From Flavobacteriaceae bacterium TMED68 (GTDB lineage Bacteria > Bacteroidota > Bacteroidia > Flavobacteriales > Flavobacteriaceae): a DNA stretch of 10,993 nt. A model generated the notes under the pieces. The model was not told the origin of the DNA. It was given only the letters and a program-made list of their open reading frames with translations, and did not search any database. Location of the stretch: positions 13,734 to 24,726 of the forward strand of contig NHDV01000025.1 of assembly GCA_002167525.1 (NCBI GenBank). The letters run 5' to 3'. Below are positions 1 through 6,368 of this stretch, piece by piece; position 1 is the stretch's first letter, and every line of letters begins with the position of its first letter. The position numbers were made by a program, and so were the translations under genes.

Positions 1-677
1 CGTGATGCAATTTCTAGTTGAACTTGAGGTGGAATTGAAAAATAAGATCCACCTGAGGCACCGCGTTCAATTGATACAATTGCCAAACCATTTTTTACGC
101 TAGATCTAATTCTTTTGTAAGAGTTTATTAGTACTTCTTCAATATCTTTTTCAAATTCGGCAGATTTTTTTTGAAGTAGATCCTCTTCTTTATGTGTTTC
201 TTTTAGAATTGTTTCAAGTTCACTTTTTTTGGAATCCAGATGTTTTGATCGGTCTTCGATTTTTTGCATTATTTCTTCTAGTGATAATTCTTTTTGTTCA
301 ATATTGCTTTTAAATTCGTTAATCTTCTTTTCAGCTAGTTGAGACTCTAAGTCCTGATATTCTTGTTCTTTAACAATCGAATTATATTCTCTGTTGTTAC
401 GGACATTTTTTAGTTTTTCCTCATATTTTTTGTGGAGCTCTTTAGCATTTTCAATAATCTTTTTCTGTTCGAGTATCTCTTTTTTATTTTCTTCTATAAC
501 TGCATTTATCTTCTCTGATTTGGTTTTTAAATCTTTAATTTCATTTTCCAAATCGTCAACTTCCAATGGAAGTTCACCTCTTAAGCTAACTATTTCATCG
601 ATTCTTGAATCTATTAGTTGAAGATCGTAAAGTGCTCTTAGCTTTTTTTCTACAGTTGGTTCTTTTTTTTTGGCCAT
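1..677 (-). CDS. C4-type zinc-ribbon coiled-coil protein, C-terminus cut by window edge
   Basis: About 225 codons are open from an ATG at 677 to the left edge without a stop, so the gene is partial. The protein starts MAKKKEPTVEKKLRALYDLQ, followed by a long Lys/Glu-rich coiled coil (about residues 25-180) with the family-typical stretch VRNNREYNSIVKEQEYQDLE. The last visible part, around SVKNGLAIVSIERGASGGSY, is the segment that normally precedes the C-terminal zinc ribbon. The CxxC pairs themselves would lie outside the window. Family members are roughly 245-260 aa, so little is missing. The molecular role is poorly known; a nucleic-acid- or protein-binding scaffold is usually assumed. Only 2 nt separate it from the upstream Nif3 gene, so the two are almost certainly co-transcribed and translationally coupled, a pairing I recall as common in Bacteroidota. 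Family call is fairly sure; function is not. Confidence 0.85.
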   Translation of the reverse strand, partial: MAKKKEPTVEKKLRALYDLQLIDSRIDEIVSLRGELPLEVDDLENEIKDLKTKSEKINAVIEENKKEILEQKKIIENAKELHKKYEEKLKNVRNNREYNSIVKEQEYQDLESQLAEKKINEFKSNIEQKELSLEEIMQKIEDRSKHLDSKKSELETILKETHKEEDLLQKKSAEFEKDIEEVLINSYKRIRSSVKNGLAIVSIERGASGGSYFSIPPQVQLEIAS

Positions 678-679
678 GT

Positions 680-1774
680 TTAAATGTAGTTAACAGGATT
701 TGTTTTAGTTTTTGATAAGGAGATTGCAAAACTAGGCAATTTTTCGGTAAGATAATCAAATATCAAATTTTTAGTATACTGCTCACTTTCATAATGTCCA
801 ATATCAATCAATAATATTTCTTTATCAGCCTGAAAGAACTGATGATATTTAAGATCTGCAGTTATAAATGCGTCCGCTCCTTTTCTCTTAGCATGACCTA
901 TAGCAAAACTTCCTGACCCTCCAAGTACTGCAATTTTATTTAATTTTTTTCCTTTATAGTTATTGTAGCGAATGTGCCCAGTATTAAATATTTTTTTTAG
1001 ATTTTTTAAAAAATCAATGCTATTAGTTTCATTTTTTAAGAAGCCTATTTTTCCCATTCCTACATTTGTGTATGAATTTAGAAGGCCATACATCTCATAA
1101 GCAACTGTTTCATAAGGATGTGCTTGAAAGAGAGCTTTTTGAACTTTTCCAGTTAAATAAGATTCAAAAACTACATTTATTTGAACTTCGTCAACAGAAA
1201 CTTTTTCTAATTTTTTTCCAATATGAGGATCACTTTCCATGTTACCTGTAAACTGGCCTTTACCCTCAATAAGGAAGCTGCAGTCGGTATAATTTTCTAA
1301 ATTACCAGCTCCTGCTTCATGCAACGCTTTTAAGACCTTTTGAGCTTTATTTTTAGGAACATAAACAACGAGCTTTTTAAGTGTTTCTTTTTTTGGAATT
1401 AAGACTTCAGTCTTACCTAAACCAATTCTTTTGCAAATTTCATAATTAACTCCTTTAGGATGATTATCCAACCGGGTATGAAGAGCAATTATAGAAATCT
1501 TATTTTGTAAAGCTTTTGAAACTACTCTTTCTACGTAAGTTTCACCACTAATTTTTTTTAATTCAGAAAAAATTATTGGATGAAAACTTACAATTACATT
1601 ACAGTTTGTTTTAATGGCTTCTTCTAAAACCTCCTCTGTTGTATCTAAGGAAATTAGAATACCATTGCATTTGTCATTTGGATTTCCAACTAGTAGTCCA
1701 GTGTTATCAAAATCTTCTGAATAAGCTGCTGGCGCCCATTCATCAAAAATATCAAGTAGTTCTTGAACTAACAT
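680..1774 (-). CDS. Nif3-like dinuclear metal-centre hexameric protein (YqfO/YbgI family)
   Basis: This is a 364-aa protein of the long Nif3 type, with the two Nif3 halves split by a CutA/PII-like insert (about residues 130-235, containing KLVVYVPKNKAQKVLKALHE). Candidate ligands of the dinuclear metal site are H65 (SFHPIIF), H99 and D103 (ALHTRLDN), and H327 and E331 (DIGHYESEQ). The usual HHP motif reads F64-H65-P here, so the first histidine is lost. This is a variant I believe is widespread in Bacteroidota. Family members are toroidal hexamers of uncertain activity; roles as a metal-dependent hydrolase or GTP cyclohydrolase-like enzyme have been proposed. The start is an ATG at 1774. The gene ends 2 nt before the zinc-ribbon gene and is divergent from lpxK across a 44-nt gap holding a -7-like element. 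Family assignment is firm; cellular function is unknown. Confidence 0.93.
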   Translation of the reverse strand: MLVQELLDIFDEWAPAAYSEDFDNTGLLVGNPNDKCNGILISLDTTEEVLEEAIKTNCNVIVSFHPIIFSELKKISGETYVERVVSKALQNKISIIALHTRLDNHPKGVNYEICKRIGLGKTEVLIPKKETLKKLVVYVPKNKAQKVLKALHEAGAGNLENYTDCSFLIEGKGQFTGNMESDPHIGKKLEKVSVDEVQINVVFESYLTGKVQKALFQAHPYETVAYEMYGLLNSYTNVGMGKIGFLKNETNSIDFLKNLKKIFNTGHIRYNNYKGKKLNKIAVLGGSGSFAIGHAKRKGADAFITADLKYHQFFQADKEILLIDIGHYESEQYTKNLIFDYLTEKLPSFAISLSKTKTNPVNYI

Positions 1775-1792
1775 ATTATAAATGAATTAAAA

Positions 1793-1800
1793 CAAATATA
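1793..1800 (-). promoter_or_regulatory. Bacteroidota -7 element TATATTTG upstream of the Nif3 gene
   Basis: On the minus strand the sequence TATATTTG fits the Bacteroidota -7 consensus TAnnTTTG exactly. It lies 18 nt before the Nif3 ATG, which predicts a very short leader. No TTG or TTTG is seen at the expected -33 distance, which would fall inside the start of lpxK, so this rests on one element in AT-rich DNA. Confidence 0.35.
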
Positions 1801-1818
1801 ATATTTATCTTAATCGCC

Positions 1819-2838
1819 ATGAAAAAGTTATCCTTCATATTAGCTCCTTTTACAATTATTTATGGTGTTATTGTAGCTACAAGAAATCTTTTATTCGATT
1901 TGAAAATATTACCTAATATAATGCCGCAAATTCCAAGTATTGGTATTGGAAATTTAAATGTTGGAGGAACAGGCAAGTCTGTTTTGGTCGATTATTTAAT
2001 AACTTATTTTAAACAGAAAAAAACACCTTTTGTAATAAGCAGAGGTTATAAAAGAAAAACTCGAGGAGTTATTATTGCAAATGATAAAAGTTCTGCGTTA
2101 ACTATAGGAGACGAACCATATCAATTTTTTTCCAAGCATAAGATTGGTGTTATAGTATGTGAAAACAGGAAAGACGGCCTTAATATTTTAATGCAAAAAA
2201 ACCTGAAACCAGATGTAATAATTTTTGATGACCTTATGCAACATAGATATGTTACCCCTCACTGTCTTGTAATAACAACTTCTTTTAATCAAATTTTTTT
2301 TGATGATCATTTGTTGCCTTTAGGGCGATTGAGGGAGCACACCACCCAAGTAAAAAGAGCTAATATCATTTTGGTTACTAAGTGCCCCAATGATATTAGT
2401 CTAAAGGATCAATTACAAATCAAGCATAGAATAAATCCCCAAAGTTATCAGAAGATTTTTTTTACAAAATTGGTGTATGGAAAAGATATTATCAATAAAA
2501 AAAATAAAAAAAGCCTTACCAAACTAAAATTTCCTTTTTTACTTATTACTGGAATTGCTAACTCTGATCATTTAGTCTCTTTTTTAAAAAGTAAGTCTTT
2601 AAATTTTGAACATTTAAAATATTCAAATCATCATAATTTTGGTTTATCTGATACAAAAAAAATCAAACAAAAAATGCAAAGTCAAATAGTACTTACAACT
2701 GAGAAGGACTTTGGCAGGCTAGAACCATTTTTTAATTCAAATGAACTGTTTTATTTACCAATTGAAATGAGATTTTTCACAAAAAAGAAGGAAGATGAGT
2801 TTATACTTTTCCTAAAGAAAAATATTAGGATTGTTTAA
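1819..2838 (+). CDS. lpxK: Tetraacyldisaccharide 4'-kinase LpxK (lipid A biosynthesis)
   Basis: LpxK phosphorylates the 4' position of the tetraacyldisaccharide-1-phosphate precursor of lipid A, using ATP at the cytoplasmic face of the inner membrane. The 339-aa protein has the usual N-terminal membrane-associated helix (about 5-27), a P-loop GNLNVGGTGKS (44-54), SRGYKRKTRG (74-83), GDEP (97-100) with candidate catalytic D98, FDDLMQH (136-142), LPLGRLRE (166-173), the histidine pair YSNHHNF (268-274) and TTEKDF (293-298). Two small departures from the common pattern are Ser for Thr after the P-loop lysine and YSNHH where YPDHH is typical; both look tolerable. The start is an ATG at 1819, 44 nt from the divergent Nif3 gene. 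The stop overlaps the convergent lipA stop. In flavobacteria I recall a purine nucleoside phosphorylase gene usually following lpxK; none is here. Confidence 0.93.
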   Translation: MKKLSFILAPFTIIYGVIVATRNLLFDLKILPNIMPQIPSIGIGNLNVGGTGKSVLVDYLITYFKQKKTPFVISRGYKRKTRGVIIANDKSSALTIGDEPYQFFSKHKIGVIVCENRKDGLNILMQKNLKPDVIIFDDLMQHRYVTPHCLVITTSFNQIFFDDHLLPLGRLREHTTQVKRANIILVTKCPNDISLKDQLQIKHRINPQSYQKIFFTKLVYGKDIINKKNKKSLTKLKFPFLLITGIANSDHLVSFLKSKSLNFEHLKYSNHHNFGLSDTKKIKQKMQSQIVLTTEKDFGRLEPFFNSNELFYLPIEMRFFTKKKEDEFILFLKKNIRIV

Positions 2839-3710
2839 GCAACGTGTTTGTGAGCCTTATAAGATGATCTTACAAGAGGTCCACTTTCAACATGCTTAAA
2901 TCCTAAAGAAAGCGCATATTCTTCATATTTTTTAAATTGTTCTGGTGTTATAAATGATTTAACTGGAAGATGCTTTTTACTTGGCTGGAGATATTGTCCA
3001 ATTGTCACTACATCAACATTTACTTCTCTTAGATCTTTTAAAGTTTCTAATACCTGATCTTCATTTTCACCAAGACCTAACATAATGCCAGACTTAGTTC
3101 TATTTACCCCTTGTTGTTTAAGATAATTTAACACGTCTAGACTAGTGTCATATTTAGCTTGAACCCTAACTTTTCGAGTTAAAATCCTTACAGTTTCAAC
3201 GTTGTGTGAGACAACTTCAGGGGCAACTTCTATGATACGATCTAAATTACGACGGTTACCCTGAAAATCAGGAATTAGTGTCTCTAGGGTGGTATTTGGA
3301 TTTGTCCTTCTTATAGCATTTACTGTTTCAGCCCAAATAATTGAACCCATATCTTTTAGATCATCACGATCAACAGAAGTGATCACAGCATGCTTTATTT
3401 TCATAATTTTAATGGAGTTGGCCACTTTTTCTGGCTCAGCCCAATCAACAGAGGAAGGCCTACCGGTTTGAACACCGCAAAAACCACAAGACCGGGTACA
3501 TATATTTCCTAGGATCATGAAGGTAGCAGTACCTTCTGCCCAGCATTCTCCCATATTGGGGCAACTACCTGATGTACATATTGTATTAAGTTTATAGTTT
3601 TCAACTAATCCACGAAGTTCAGTATATTTTTTCCCAGTTGGTAATTTTACACGAATCCATTTGGGCTTTTTTGTGTGTTTAATTTCTTTTTCTTTAACCT
3701 CCACCATCAT
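2835..3710 (-). CDS. lipA: Lipoyl synthase LipA (radical SAM)
   Basis: LipA inserts two sulfur atoms into octanoyl groups attached to lipoyl-dependent proteins such as the E2 subunits of 2-oxoacid dehydrogenases and glycine cleavage H protein. The 291-aa sequence carries both cluster-binding sets. The auxiliary 4Fe-4S cysteines are C45, C50 and C56 (CTSGSCPNMGEC), and the radical SAM CxxxCxxC is C71, C75 and C78 (CTRSCGFC). The C-terminal RSSY motif (281-284) provides the unusual serine ligand of the auxiliary cluster. The length is normal. Two ATG codons are adjacent at 3710 and 3707; the first is used here. The gene lies 28 nt downstream of the Nramp-like gene and appears to be the last gene of that leftward operon. 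Its stop lies within the 4-nt overlap with lpxK. Confidence 0.97.
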   Translation of the reverse strand: MMVEVKEKEIKHTKKPKWIRVKLPTGKKYTELRGLVENYKLNTICTSGSCPNMGECWAEGTATFMILGNICTRSCGFCGVQTGRPSSVDWAEPEKVANSIKIMKIKHAVITSVDRDDLKDMGSIIWAETVNAIRRTNPNTTLETLIPDFQGNRRNLDRIIEVAPEVVSHNVETVRILTRKVRVQAKYDTSLDVLNYLKQQGVNRTKSGIMLGLGENEDQVLETLKDLREVNVDVVTIGQYLQPSKKHLPVKSFITPEQFKKYEEYALSLGFKHVESGPLVRSSYKAHKHVA

Positions 3711-3738
3711 AATCTTTTTTACAAAGATAAACGAATGA

Positions 3739-4950
3739 TTAAATACTTAAAAGATAAATTACCGTAAAACTTGATAAAAACAATAAACTTATAATACTTA
3801 GTATTTTCAATCCTCGTTTTGGCTGGTATTTCTTTGGCATTTCTTTGCTTAGAATTAAGCGAAAATTTAAATATGCATAAAGCGGAGCGGTTACAAATGA
3901 AAGTACTGTAGCAATTTGAATAAGTTGCCCCATTTCTGATAATAAAAATAAAAAAATGGCACCAGTACCAACTCCTAAAATTAAAAGCCAAGGGAGATAA
4001 TATGATTTTTCTTTTTTAAAAAGAAGCTGCATGGTTTTTGACATTGCTCTCGGAGAGGCGTCTAGAGTCGTTATTGTAGTACTTAGCATTGTAGAAAAAG
4101 CAGCAACTGCAATTAGAACATATGATGCTTGACCAAGGCTAGAGGTATATAATTGAATTAATTGGCCTGCAAATTCAACCCCTTGATTGGAAAATTCCAT
4201 ACCAGTTCCAAACATAACAAGTGCACCAAGTCCTACAAAACATATTGCTAAAAAAGTTGTAGATATATATCCAACATTGAAGTCGAAAAGTGTTTCCTTA
4301 ATTGTTGTTTTTTTAAATTGGATTTTATTTTTTTCAAGTGTCCATATTGAGTGCCAGATTGAAATATCTAGTGGAGCAGGCATCCAACCTAAAAAGGCGA
4401 TCAAAAAAAGCAAACCACTTTCATTTGGCAGTATTTGATTTAAAGTGAGTGGATTATCATTTTTAAAAAAAGCAAAACTAACAGCAAGAATACTACTTAT
4501 TGCAAGAGAAATCATTATAATTTTTATGAACTTGTCTAATAATTTATAACGCCCTACAATTAGTAAAACACTGCAGAAAAATGTTATTAATAAACACCAC
4601 ACAACTATATTTTCTGAAATTCCAAATAATTTTGATGCTAATCCTGCAGTAACAACTGTCACTGCACTTTGTATTGTGAACATAGTTGCTAGATTAACAA
4701 AAAAATATGCCCATAAGTAAGCCTTCCCAAGTTTATAATACCCATCCAAAAGACTTTCACCTGTCACCTGTGCATATCTAGGGCCATACTGAAAAAAAGG
4801 ATATTTGAATAGATTTATTAATAAAAGTGCCCAAATTAATCCCCATCCATACTCAGCTCCAGCTCTTGTTGATTGAACTAAATGCGATACTCCTATTGCA
4901 GCACCTGCAAAAAGAAGACCCGGTCCTAGTTTAGATAATTTAAACTTCAT
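3739..4950 (-). CDS. Divergent Nramp-family divalent-metal transporter-like membrane protein
   Basis: This polytopic membrane protein has about 11 hydrophobic segments and aligns by eye to the Nramp (SLC11/MntH) fold from GPGLLFAG in helix 1 onward. The metal-site motifs are not canonical. The DPGN of helix 1 reads GVSH, and the MPH of helix 6 reads MPAP in GWMPAPLDISIW. Those residues coordinate Mn2+/Fe2+ in classical members, so the substrate here may differ or bind differently. I recall related Bacteroidota proteins sharing this pattern. The best start is the ATG at 4950, giving 403 aa; an in-frame TTG nine bases upstream is less likely. The start overlaps the end of the sigma factor gene by 11 nt, implying translational coupling, and lipA follows after 28 nt. 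Family membership is likely; metal specificity is unknown. Confidence 0.85.
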   Translation of the reverse strand: MKFKLSKLGPGLLFAGAAIGVSHLVQSTRAGAEYGWGLIWALLLINLFKYPFFQYGPRYAQVTGESLLDGYYKLGKAYLWAYFFVNLATMFTIQSAVTVVTAGLASKLFGISENIVVWCLLITFFCSVLLIVGRYKLLDKFIKIIMISLAISSILAVSFAFFKNDNPLTLNQILPNESGLLFLIAFLGWMPAPLDISIWHSIWTLEKNKIQFKKTTIKETLFDFNVGYISTTFLAICFVGLGALVMFGTGMEFSNQGVEFAGQLIQLYTSSLGQASYVLIAVAAFSTMLSTTITTLDASPRAMSKTMQLLFKKEKSYYLPWLLILGVGTGAIFLFLLSEMGQLIQIATVLSFVTAPLYAYLNFRLILSKEMPKKYQPKRGLKILSIISLLFLSSFTVIYLLSI

Positions 4951-5500
4951 TTTTCTCAATTAAGCTAGCTAACATTTTTTTTGCCCGAAAAAGCTTAACT
5001 CTTACTGTGGTTGGAGGTTCTTTTAGAATTTTTTCAATTTCTTTTAAAGATAGATCTTCAAAGTAACGCATTCTTATAAGATTTCTAAATTCTTTTTTCA
5101 TGGATTTGATATGTTCTAAAACCTTATCCAAATTTTGATTTGAAATCATAAGTTCTTCTGGTGAAGGAACCTTATTTAAAATTTCTTTCTGAGAAATAGT
5201 ATCGAATTCTTTATGAGTTTCATTTTGTCTTTTTAGTTTTCGATAGCGATCAATATGATGGTTTTTCGCAATTGTAATTAACCAAGCTCCGAACGAATAT
5301 TGGCCATCATATTTTTCAAGGCGGTCAAAGGCCTTTGTAAAAGATTCAATTGCTAATTCTTCAGCAATATTAGAACTTTGTGTTCTTAAAAATAGGAAAG
5401 AGTAAACAGAATTCCAGTATTTGTCAAAAAGTAAATTGAATGCGCTTTGATCTTTTAAAATAGCTTTTCTAATAACTTCTTTTTCATCCTGAAAACCCAT
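4940..5500 (-). CDS. RNA polymerase sigma-70 factor, ECF type
   Basis: The 186-aa protein has the two-domain ECF layout. Region 2 spans about residues 23-90, with FDKYWNSVYSF, a segment resembling the DDxxQ-type stretch (AEELAIESFTKAFDRLEKYD), and FGAWLITIAKNHHIDRYRK. A linker of about 30 residues follows, then region 4 at about 125-180 with a helix-turn-helix (RMRYFEDLSLKEIEKILKEP, then TTVRVKLFRAKKML). It should direct RNA polymerase to a small regulon. The start is an ATG at 5500; an in-frame TTG one codon upstream is not preferred. No classical anti-sigma gene (FecR-like or zinc-binding) is adjacent. The gene follows the 68-aa cysteine membrane protein by 11 nt and overlaps the Nramp-like gene. 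Its regulon and signal cannot be read from the sequence. Confidence 0.93.
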   Translation of the reverse strand: MGFQDEKEVIRKAILKDQSAFNLLFDKYWNSVYSFLFLRTQSSNIAEELAIESFTKAFDRLEKYDGQYSFGAWLITIAKNHHIDRYRKLKRQNETHKEFDTISQKEILNKVPSPEELMISNQNLDKVLEHIKSMKKEFRNLIRMRYFEDLSLKEIEKILKEPPTTVRVKLFRAKKMLASLIEKNEV

Positions 5501-5511
5501 CAAAAGCTTGA

Positions 5512-5718
5512 TTAATTATTAAAAGTCACAGGGTTTTTACATTCTGCTTCGTCAGGCATCTTGCCACATAATCCGCATGGTTTATTGTCTTTATTTAGAA
5601 ATGGACTTTGACTAGCGCAGGTCCCAGCAAACTCACCGTCCTTTTTTGCCCAAATTTTAATTGAGATTCCTGCAAATGCTATTAAAAGGAGCACAAATGA
5701 TATTACAAATAAAGCCAT
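5512..5718 (-). CDS. Small one-TM protein with a four-cysteine tail
   Basis: This 68-aa protein has one hydrophobic helix (about residues 3-20) with no charged residue before it. A basic stretch follows (K21, K25, K26), then a short soluble tail with C34, C48, C51 and C60 (C-x13-C-x2-C-x8-C) including PCGLCGK. The positive-inside rule suggests the tail faces the cytoplasm. The spacing would suit a small metal or iron-sulfur site, or a redox switch. Architecture (one helix, then four cysteines) recalls NqrM, the Na+-NQR maturation factor, but the motif differs and no nqr gene is in view. I recall similar proteins annotated only as 'membrane or secreted protein' in flavobacteria. It is the first gene after a consensus promoter and lies 11 nt upstream of the sigma gene. 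A gene of this kind is real; its function is unknown. Confidence 0.8.
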   Translation of the reverse strand: MALFVISFVLLLIAFAGISIKIWAKKDGEFAGTCASQSPFLNKDNKPCGLCGKMPDEAECKNPVTFNN

Positions 5719-5735
5719 GAGATCAACCTATTATT

Positions 5736-5764
5736 CAAAAATACTAATCTTTATTTTAAACAAA
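5736..5764 (-). promoter_or_regulatory. Bacteroidota-type promoter (TTTG-N17-TATTTTTG)
   Basis: Reading the minus strand, TTTG (5764-5761) is followed after 17 nt by TATTTTTG (5743-5736). This fits the -33/-7 consensus of the Bacteroidota primary sigma factor (TTG/TTTG, then TAnnTTTG). The predicted start of transcription is near 5730, giving a leader of about 11 nt before the ATG at 5718. It would drive the four-cysteine protein, sigma factor, Nramp-like gene and lipA. It is the only two-element match I found in the window. Confidence 0.55.
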
Positions 5765-5779
5765 ACAATTTGGGATATT

Positions 5780-6279
5780 TTAAAATAAAAGTTCTTTAGC
5801 ATTCCACAAACTTCGAATGTAAATGAATCCAAAGGCTAAACCCGTTAAAAACTTAATAAAGGCTCCTACAAAAAATCCTAAAAATGCTCCAAAAGCTGCT
5901 TTTAAAGCTTTTTTTTATTGTCTTTATTAATAATTAATTCTCCTAAAAAAGCTCCCAAAAAAGGTGCTAATATCAAACCAAATGGTCCTAGAAAAAGAAT
6001 GCCGAAAATTAATCCGATACTACTTCCATAAATACTTCCTTTCCCACCACCAAACTTTTTTGCACCCATGCTTGGAATAAAATAGTCTAAAATAAATATT
6101 GCTAAAGCAATACAAAAAGTTAAGATTAATAAAATAAAATCAATTGATATTTGTGGCACAGAACTTAAAATCAAAATTCCAAACCAAGCAGTTATAGGTC
6201 CTGGAATAATTGGAAGAAAGCTTCCAGCTATTCCTAATAGGATAAAAAATCCAGATAAAAGAATCAAAAAATGAACCAT
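5780..6279 (-). CDS. DUF456 family membrane protein, frame interrupted at A_AAA_AAG
   Basis: The ATG at 6279 opens a 125-codon frame ending at a TAA at 5902-5904, with family hallmarks FLPIIPGPITAWFGIL, the glycine-rich GGGKGSIYGSSIGLIFG and GPFGLILAPFLGAFLGEL. DUF456 proteins usually run about 160-168 residues. The missing C-terminus is present in the -1 frame: after a run of eight A on the coding strand, codons from 5908 read ALKAAFGAFLGFFVGAFIKF and continue to IYIRSLWNAKELLF, stopping at 5780-5782. Joining at the run gives about 166 residues, a normal family length. Explanations are a one-base sequencing or assembly deletion in the homopolymer, a true frameshift mutation, or programmed slippage. 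The protein is an integral membrane protein of unknown role with several hydrophobic segments. The gene stands alone, divergent from the lipoprotein gene and ending about 60 nt before the four-cysteine gene. Confidence 0.85.
5908..5914 (-). other. Slippery heptamer A_AAA_AAG at the DUF456 frame break
   Basis: In the zero frame the codons are AAT AAA AAA AAG CTT TAA. The last A of one AAA codon plus AAA AAG forms A_AAA_AAG, the -1 frameshift heptamer used in dnaX of Escherichia coli. Slipping back one base makes the next codon GCT and enters exactly the frame that encodes the rest of DUF456. The zero-frame stop lies only one codon after the heptamer. No strong downstream hairpin was seen, only weak A/T-rich inverted repeats, so the stimulator expected for efficient programmed slippage is not evident. 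The run of eight A is also a hotspot for sequencing error and for transcriptional slippage. Confidence 0.45.
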
Positions 6280-6368
6280 GATTAAAAATATTCTTTTTTT
6301 TGCCTCGGGTTATAAATTAAATTATGAAATAGATAAAAAAGTGTAATTTTAGATTGAAATACTTTTTC

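Noticed and set aside
394..621. Plus-strand open frame of 75 codons, Ser/Phe-rich
   Set aside because: It is the complement of the Lys/Glu-rich coiled coil of the zinc-ribbon gene, with no start context or recognisable domain. Frames at 1066-1251, 3289-3471, 3719-3991, 4187-4438, 6950-7183 and 8093-8515 were discarded for the same reason.
4951..4959. Upstream TTG start for the Nramp-like gene (adds three residues)
   Set aside because: An in-frame ATG at 4950 begins MKFKLSKLGPG, the normal N-terminus; the TTG only lengthens the overlap with the sigma gene.
5512..5718. Naming the four-cysteine protein NqrM
   Set aside because: Only the general layout agrees; the cysteine spacing is different and no Na+-NQR genes are present in the window.
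5885..5910. AAAAGC/GCTTTT inverted repeats after the slippery heptamer as a frameshift-stimulating hairpin
   Set aside because: The possible stems are short and A/T-rich, and one overlaps the heptamer itself; too weak to call a stimulatory structure.
6344..6351. TAATTTTA as a -7 element for the lipoprotein-ruvC-hemW operon
   Set aside because: It misses the final G of TAnnTTTG and has no -33 partner; in such AT-rich DNA a 7 of 8 match is not informative.
6354..6368. TTG start for the lipoprotein
   Set aside because: The ATG at 6369 followed by Lys-Lys gives a standard lipoprotein signal peptide; the extension puts residues before it that have no role there.
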